Source: Pseudomonadota bacterium
GTDB taxonomy: Bacteria > Pseudomonadota > Alphaproteobacteria > Rhodospirillales > 2-02-FULL-58-16
Assembly (NCBI GenBank): GCA_022572335.1
Contig: JACZWD010000038.1
Span: 1 to 15,619, forward strand
Reading direction: 5' to 3'
DNA: 15,619 bases
The translations under genes were made by a program, and so were the position numbers. Positions 13,528 through 15,619 of the stretch are shown one piece after another (positions within the stretch are counted from its first letter, which is position 1; each line of letters starts with the position of its first letter). The notes below the pieces were generated by a model. It was not told the origin of the DNA and ran no database searches. It saw only the letters and a list, made by a program, of their open reading frames with translations.

Positions 13528-14253
13528 ATGGCACGCGTGGCACTCGTCACCGGCGGCACCCGGGGCATCGGGGCCGCCATCTCGGCGGCGCTCAAGGAGG
13601 CCGGCTACAAGGTCGCCGCGACCTACGGCGGCAACGACGCGGCGGCGAACGCCTTCAACGAGGAGACCGGGATTGCGGTCTACAAGTGGGACGTGGGCGA
13701 CTTCGAGGCCTGCAAGGCCGGCACCGCCCGGGTCGAGGCGGATTTGGGGCCGGTCGAGGTCTTGGTCAACAACGCCGGCATCACGCGCGACGGCATGCTC
13801 CACAGGATGACGCCGGAGGGCTGGCGCGCGGTGCTCGCGACCAACCTGGATTCGCTGTTCAACATGACCCGCAACGTGATCGAGGGCATGCGCGCGCGCG
13901 GCTACGGGCGCATCGTCTCGATCTCCTCGATCAACGGCCAGAAGGGCCAGATGGGCCAGTCCAACTACTCGGCGGCCAAGGCCGGGCTGATCGGCTTCAC
14001 CAAGGCGGTGGCCCAGGAGAACGCCTTCAAGGGCGTCACCGTGAACGCGGTCGCGCCCGGCTACATCGGCACCGAGATGGTGCGCGCGGTGCCCGAGGAA
14101 GTGCTGAACACCAAGATCCTGCCGCTCATCCCCGTGGGCCGCCTGGGCGAGCCCGAGGAGGTCGCGCGCTGCGTCGTCTTCCTGGCCAGCGAGGAGGCCG
14201 GCTACATCACCGGCTCGACCCTCACCGTCAACGGCGGCCAGTACATGGCGTGA
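13528..14253 (+). CDS. phaB: acetoacetyl-CoA reductase PhaB (SDR family)
   Basis: NADPH-dependent reductase making (R)-3-hydroxybutyryl-CoA, the monomer for PhaC. Seen: 241 residues, the usual length. Rossmann motif TGGTRGIG is at 8-15, NNAG at 81-84, catalytic S134 in SISSINGQKGQ, Y147 and K151 in the YSAAK motif, and PGYIGTEM at 177-184. The SSINGQKGQMGQSNY stretch is typical of PhaB rather than FabG. Start: ATG at 13528 with GAGGGGG about 11 nt upstream. It lies 72 bp after phaA and is probably co-transcribed. No convincing terminator is seen after it; downstream sequence is gene remnants. Confidence 0.95.
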   Translation: MARVALVTGGTRGIGAAISAALKEAGYKVAATYGGNDAAANAFNEETGIAVYKWDVGDFEACKAGTARVEADLGPVEVLVNNAGITRDGMLHRMTPEGWRAVLATNLDSLFNMTRNVIEGMRARGYGRIVSISSINGQKGQMGQSNYSAAKAGLIGFTKAVAQENAFKGVTVNAVAPGYIGTEMVRAVPEEVLNTKILPLIPVGRLGEPEEVARCVVFLASEEAGYITGSTLTVNGGQYMA

Positions 14254-14387
14254 GGCGGGGCGCTACGGCGTTCGAATTTTACCACCCCCGGCGGCCTTTC
14301 CAGCCCCCGGGCCAGGCCATACGATCTGCTTCGGATGACGGCGCCGCCTGGGCGCGAGTTCTTGTGCGCAAGCGGCCGCCGACCTCG

Positions 14388-14471
14388 GCGGCGGGAAAGC
14401 CGGCGCTGGTCAACGTGGTCACCGACTGCAAGGCGCGCGCGACCACGGCGCCGTTCACGCTCTATTCGACC
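14388..14471 (+). pseudogene. remnant of the C-terminus of a thiamine-diphosphate-type enzyme (tentative)
   Basis: About 28 codons reading GKPALVNVVTD, then KARATTA and FTLYST, which look like the C-terminal end of acetolactate-synthase-like or oxalyl-CoA-decarboxylase-like enzymes. No start, no preceding domain and no proper stop: upstream lies phaB after 134 bp of unassignable sequence, and the frame runs on into the neighbouring fragment. The family guess rests on the KPALVNVxTD pattern and is weak. The whole 14254-14511 stretch otherwise holds nothing I can support. Confidence 0.35.
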
Positions 14472-14511
14472 GAGGGCGTGTCGCCGGCAATTCGTCGTGG
14501 GGCGGAGCCGC

Positions 14512-14679
14512 CTACCCCGCCAAGTGCGCCTTATGCAGCTCCACCATGGCGGCCATGGAGGGGACCTCCCAGTCGGGGGTCACGTCGAATTCCGCCGCCG
14601 GGGTGGCGCCGGGCTTGCCGGCCTGGCGGTTGATCCAGATCGAGGTCATGGCGAAGCGCGTCTTGGCCTTGCTGTCCAT
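14512..14679 (-). pseudogene. C-terminal remnant of a HAD-type hydrolase (tentative)
   Basis: A 55-codon minus-strand frame whose residues 7-19 (TRFAMTSIWINRQ) and end (FDVTPDWEVPSMAAMVEL) resemble the last strand and helix of haloacid-dehalogenase-like hydrolases. There is no nucleophile Asp motif, because the upstream part is missing. The frame is cut at about 14680, exactly where the AT-richer toxin gene ends (TGA, then C, then this ATG). Codon use is of the high-GC host type, unlike the toxin. It could be expressed as a mini-ORF, but a truncated gene is the simpler reading. Confidence 0.5.
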
Positions 14680-14680
14680 G

Positions 14681-15073
14681 TCAGATCACCTTCTTTATCC
14701 GACCGTTGAGACGCACGTCATACACATAAGGTGGCGATTGGCGTTCGGCAATTTCGAAAATCCGACCAAACACCCGGACAAAAATGCTTAGCTTGTCCCA
14801 CGTCGGATCGCTGGCACACGGCAGATAAAAACATCCCACTGAATGTTGCTGCACGGCCGCTATTTCCGTGGCCTCGCTATGGAATTTGCGGTCATGACTA
14901 AACACTACCCAGCCGCGCTTGCCCACGATTTCTAGCCATTCATCATCAGGCATTTCCTGCGGGAAGCGCTGATTCTGGTGCCACTCGATCTTAACGGGCG
15001 GCTTGACCCAAGCCAGCGCCTTCGGTAGGCGCGTACCAAAGTTCCTATCAAAATAGAAGGTTAGCTTGCCCAC
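14681..15073 (-). CDS. PIN-like domain toxin of the VapC45 / DUF5615 type
   Basis: A 130-residue predicted RNase toxin. Seen: an opening strand with acidic residue KLTFYFDRNFG (D9), DDEW at 43-46, and WVVFSHDRKF at 55-64 with D61. This gives the spaced acidic residues expected of a PIN-like metal site, followed by a helical C-terminus with an Arg/Lys-rich end. Start: GTG at 15071-15073, overlapping the antitoxin stop by 13 bp, the usual antitoxin-first coupled order. G+C is about 50%, well below the surrounding 70%, so it looks acquired. It abuts a truncated HAD remnant. The family is inferred from fold pattern and partner; activity is not shown. Confidence 0.75.
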   Translation of the reverse strand: MGKLTFYFDRNFGTRLPKALAWVKPPVKIEWHQNQRFPQEMPDDEWLEIVGKRGWVVFSHDRKFHSEATEIAAVQQHSVGCFYLPCASDPTWDKLSIFVRVFGRIFEIAERQSPPYVYDVRLNGRIKKVI

Positions 15074-15619
15074 AGGCTTTGCCGGCCGAAGTCGGGCTGA
15101 ATGCCCTCAAACTTCAGAGCATCAGCAACATTATCTGGTGATAGACCGAAGTCATCAGCAATGTCAGCAACACTCTCGCCTGCGTCCCACCTGCCCTTGA
15201 CGGCCCAGGTTGCCGCGCCAGAGATCGTCGGTGCGCCGAAAGACACTCGCGGGTCGATTACCACGTCAAAATCACTACCGCCTACGCGCCAGCGGATAAC
15301 AATACCACCATCCTCGTACTCAAACTCGCGCAGCCTCCGATCAAGAATTTCCTTCCAGCCAAGTTGGCCCCGCTTGCTGGCGTAAAGCAGCTTATCGACC
15401 CCGGCAGTCGGATCAATCTGTTCGTAATTCAAAATCAGGTCCGTGCCGTCGGTCTTGAAGCGATATTCGGCGAAAGGATATTCGCTGTTTAGCGTCCCAG
15501 CCACGTATTCTCGCGATGCGCGAATCGCCTTAAGCTTGACCCCCTCGCTCCGCATCGCCGCAACCACGGCAAGCTCAATCAGTTGCATGTAGTACACTTC
15601 AGCCCTGTCCTTGCGCGTT
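15061..15619 (-). CDS. DUF433 antitoxin of the VapB45 type, 5' end beyond the window
   Basis: At least 185 residues; the frame stays open to the right edge, so the N-terminus is missing. The first window codons read TRKDRAEVYYMQLIELAVVAA, then AMRSEGVKLKAIRASREYV, an HTH-like helical part found in VapB45-type antitoxins. Near the end is the DUF433 signature IDPRVSFGAPTISG, then RWDAGESVADIADDFGLSPDNVADALKFE, a second HTH-like unit. The role would be to neutralise the adjacent PIN-like toxin and repress the operon. An internal GTG (15597) could be mistaken for the start, but the open frame with family-like sequence continues upstream. It shares the toxin's low G+C. Confidence 0.8.
   Translation of the reverse strand, partial: TRKDRAEVYYMQLIELAVVAAMRSEGVKLKAIRASREYVAGTLNSEYPFAEYRFKTDGTDLILNYEQIDPTAGVDKLLYASKRGQLGWKEILDRRLREFEYEDGGIVIRWRVGGSDFDVVIDPRVSFGAPTISGAATWAVKGRWDAGESVADIADDFGLSPDNVADALKFEGIQPDFGRQSLWAS

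Noticed and set aside
14254..14300. Terminator after phaB
   Set aside because: No stable stem followed by T residues could be found, only scattered GC runs.

Overview
The window is very GC-rich DNA (about 70% G+C by eye) with strong G/C at third codon positions, from an alphaproteobacterium, probably of the Rhodospirillales type. Three things suggest this: the gene order rpsF-rpsR-DUF2232-rplI-cfa-dnaB-alr-(mlaEF)-radA, the phaR/phaC/phaAB storage-polymer locus, and the style of the individual proteins. This is inference from gene content; no database was searched.

Layout. Bases 1-8826 are a long minus-strand housekeeping run, read right to left. A candidate sigma-70 promoter and a hairpin-bearing leader precede rpsF (S6), followed by rpsR (S18), a DUF2232 membrane protein and rplI (L9), all overlapping or tightly packed. 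Next are a cyclopropane-fatty-acid synthase with its own extended -10 promoter, then dnaB with its own TATAAT box, alr (alanine racemase), an MlaE-type permease and MlaF-type ATPase, and the first 39 codons of radA. S6, S18 and L9 all carry low-complexity tails or runs. S6 is most extreme: 252 residues with a 9-bp tandem repeat encoding Gly-Arg-Glu units.

Bases 8827-9917 hold a G/C-only three-arm palindrome, a small XRE/HTH regulator (minus) and its AT-rich promoter with a perfect 7-bp inverted repeat.

Bases 9918-14253 are a polyhydroxyalkanoate (PHB) locus. phaR (minus) diverges from a small helical protein and a class III-like PhaC (plus), which overlap out of frame by up to about 240 bp. 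phaA and phaB follow from a second promoter. A CTGC-N3-GCAG site lies in the phaR/phaC divergent region and a related TGCAGCATT lies just upstream of the phaA promoter. PhaA condenses two acetyl-CoA, PhaB reduces acetoacetyl-CoA, PhaC polymerises, and PhaR probably senses polymer and represses.

Bases 14254-15619 are a scar and an acquired cassette: short C-terminal remnants of a thiamine-diphosphate-type enzyme (plus) and a HAD-type hydrolase (minus), then a clearly AT-richer toxin-antitoxin pair of the VapBC45 type (PIN-like toxin, DUF433 antitoxin). The antitoxin runs off the right edge. The most notable points are the out-of-frame phaE-like/phaC overlap, the inverted repeat that could mask the cfa ribosome site only in read-through RNA, the S6 repeat tail, and the three-arm GC palindrome.
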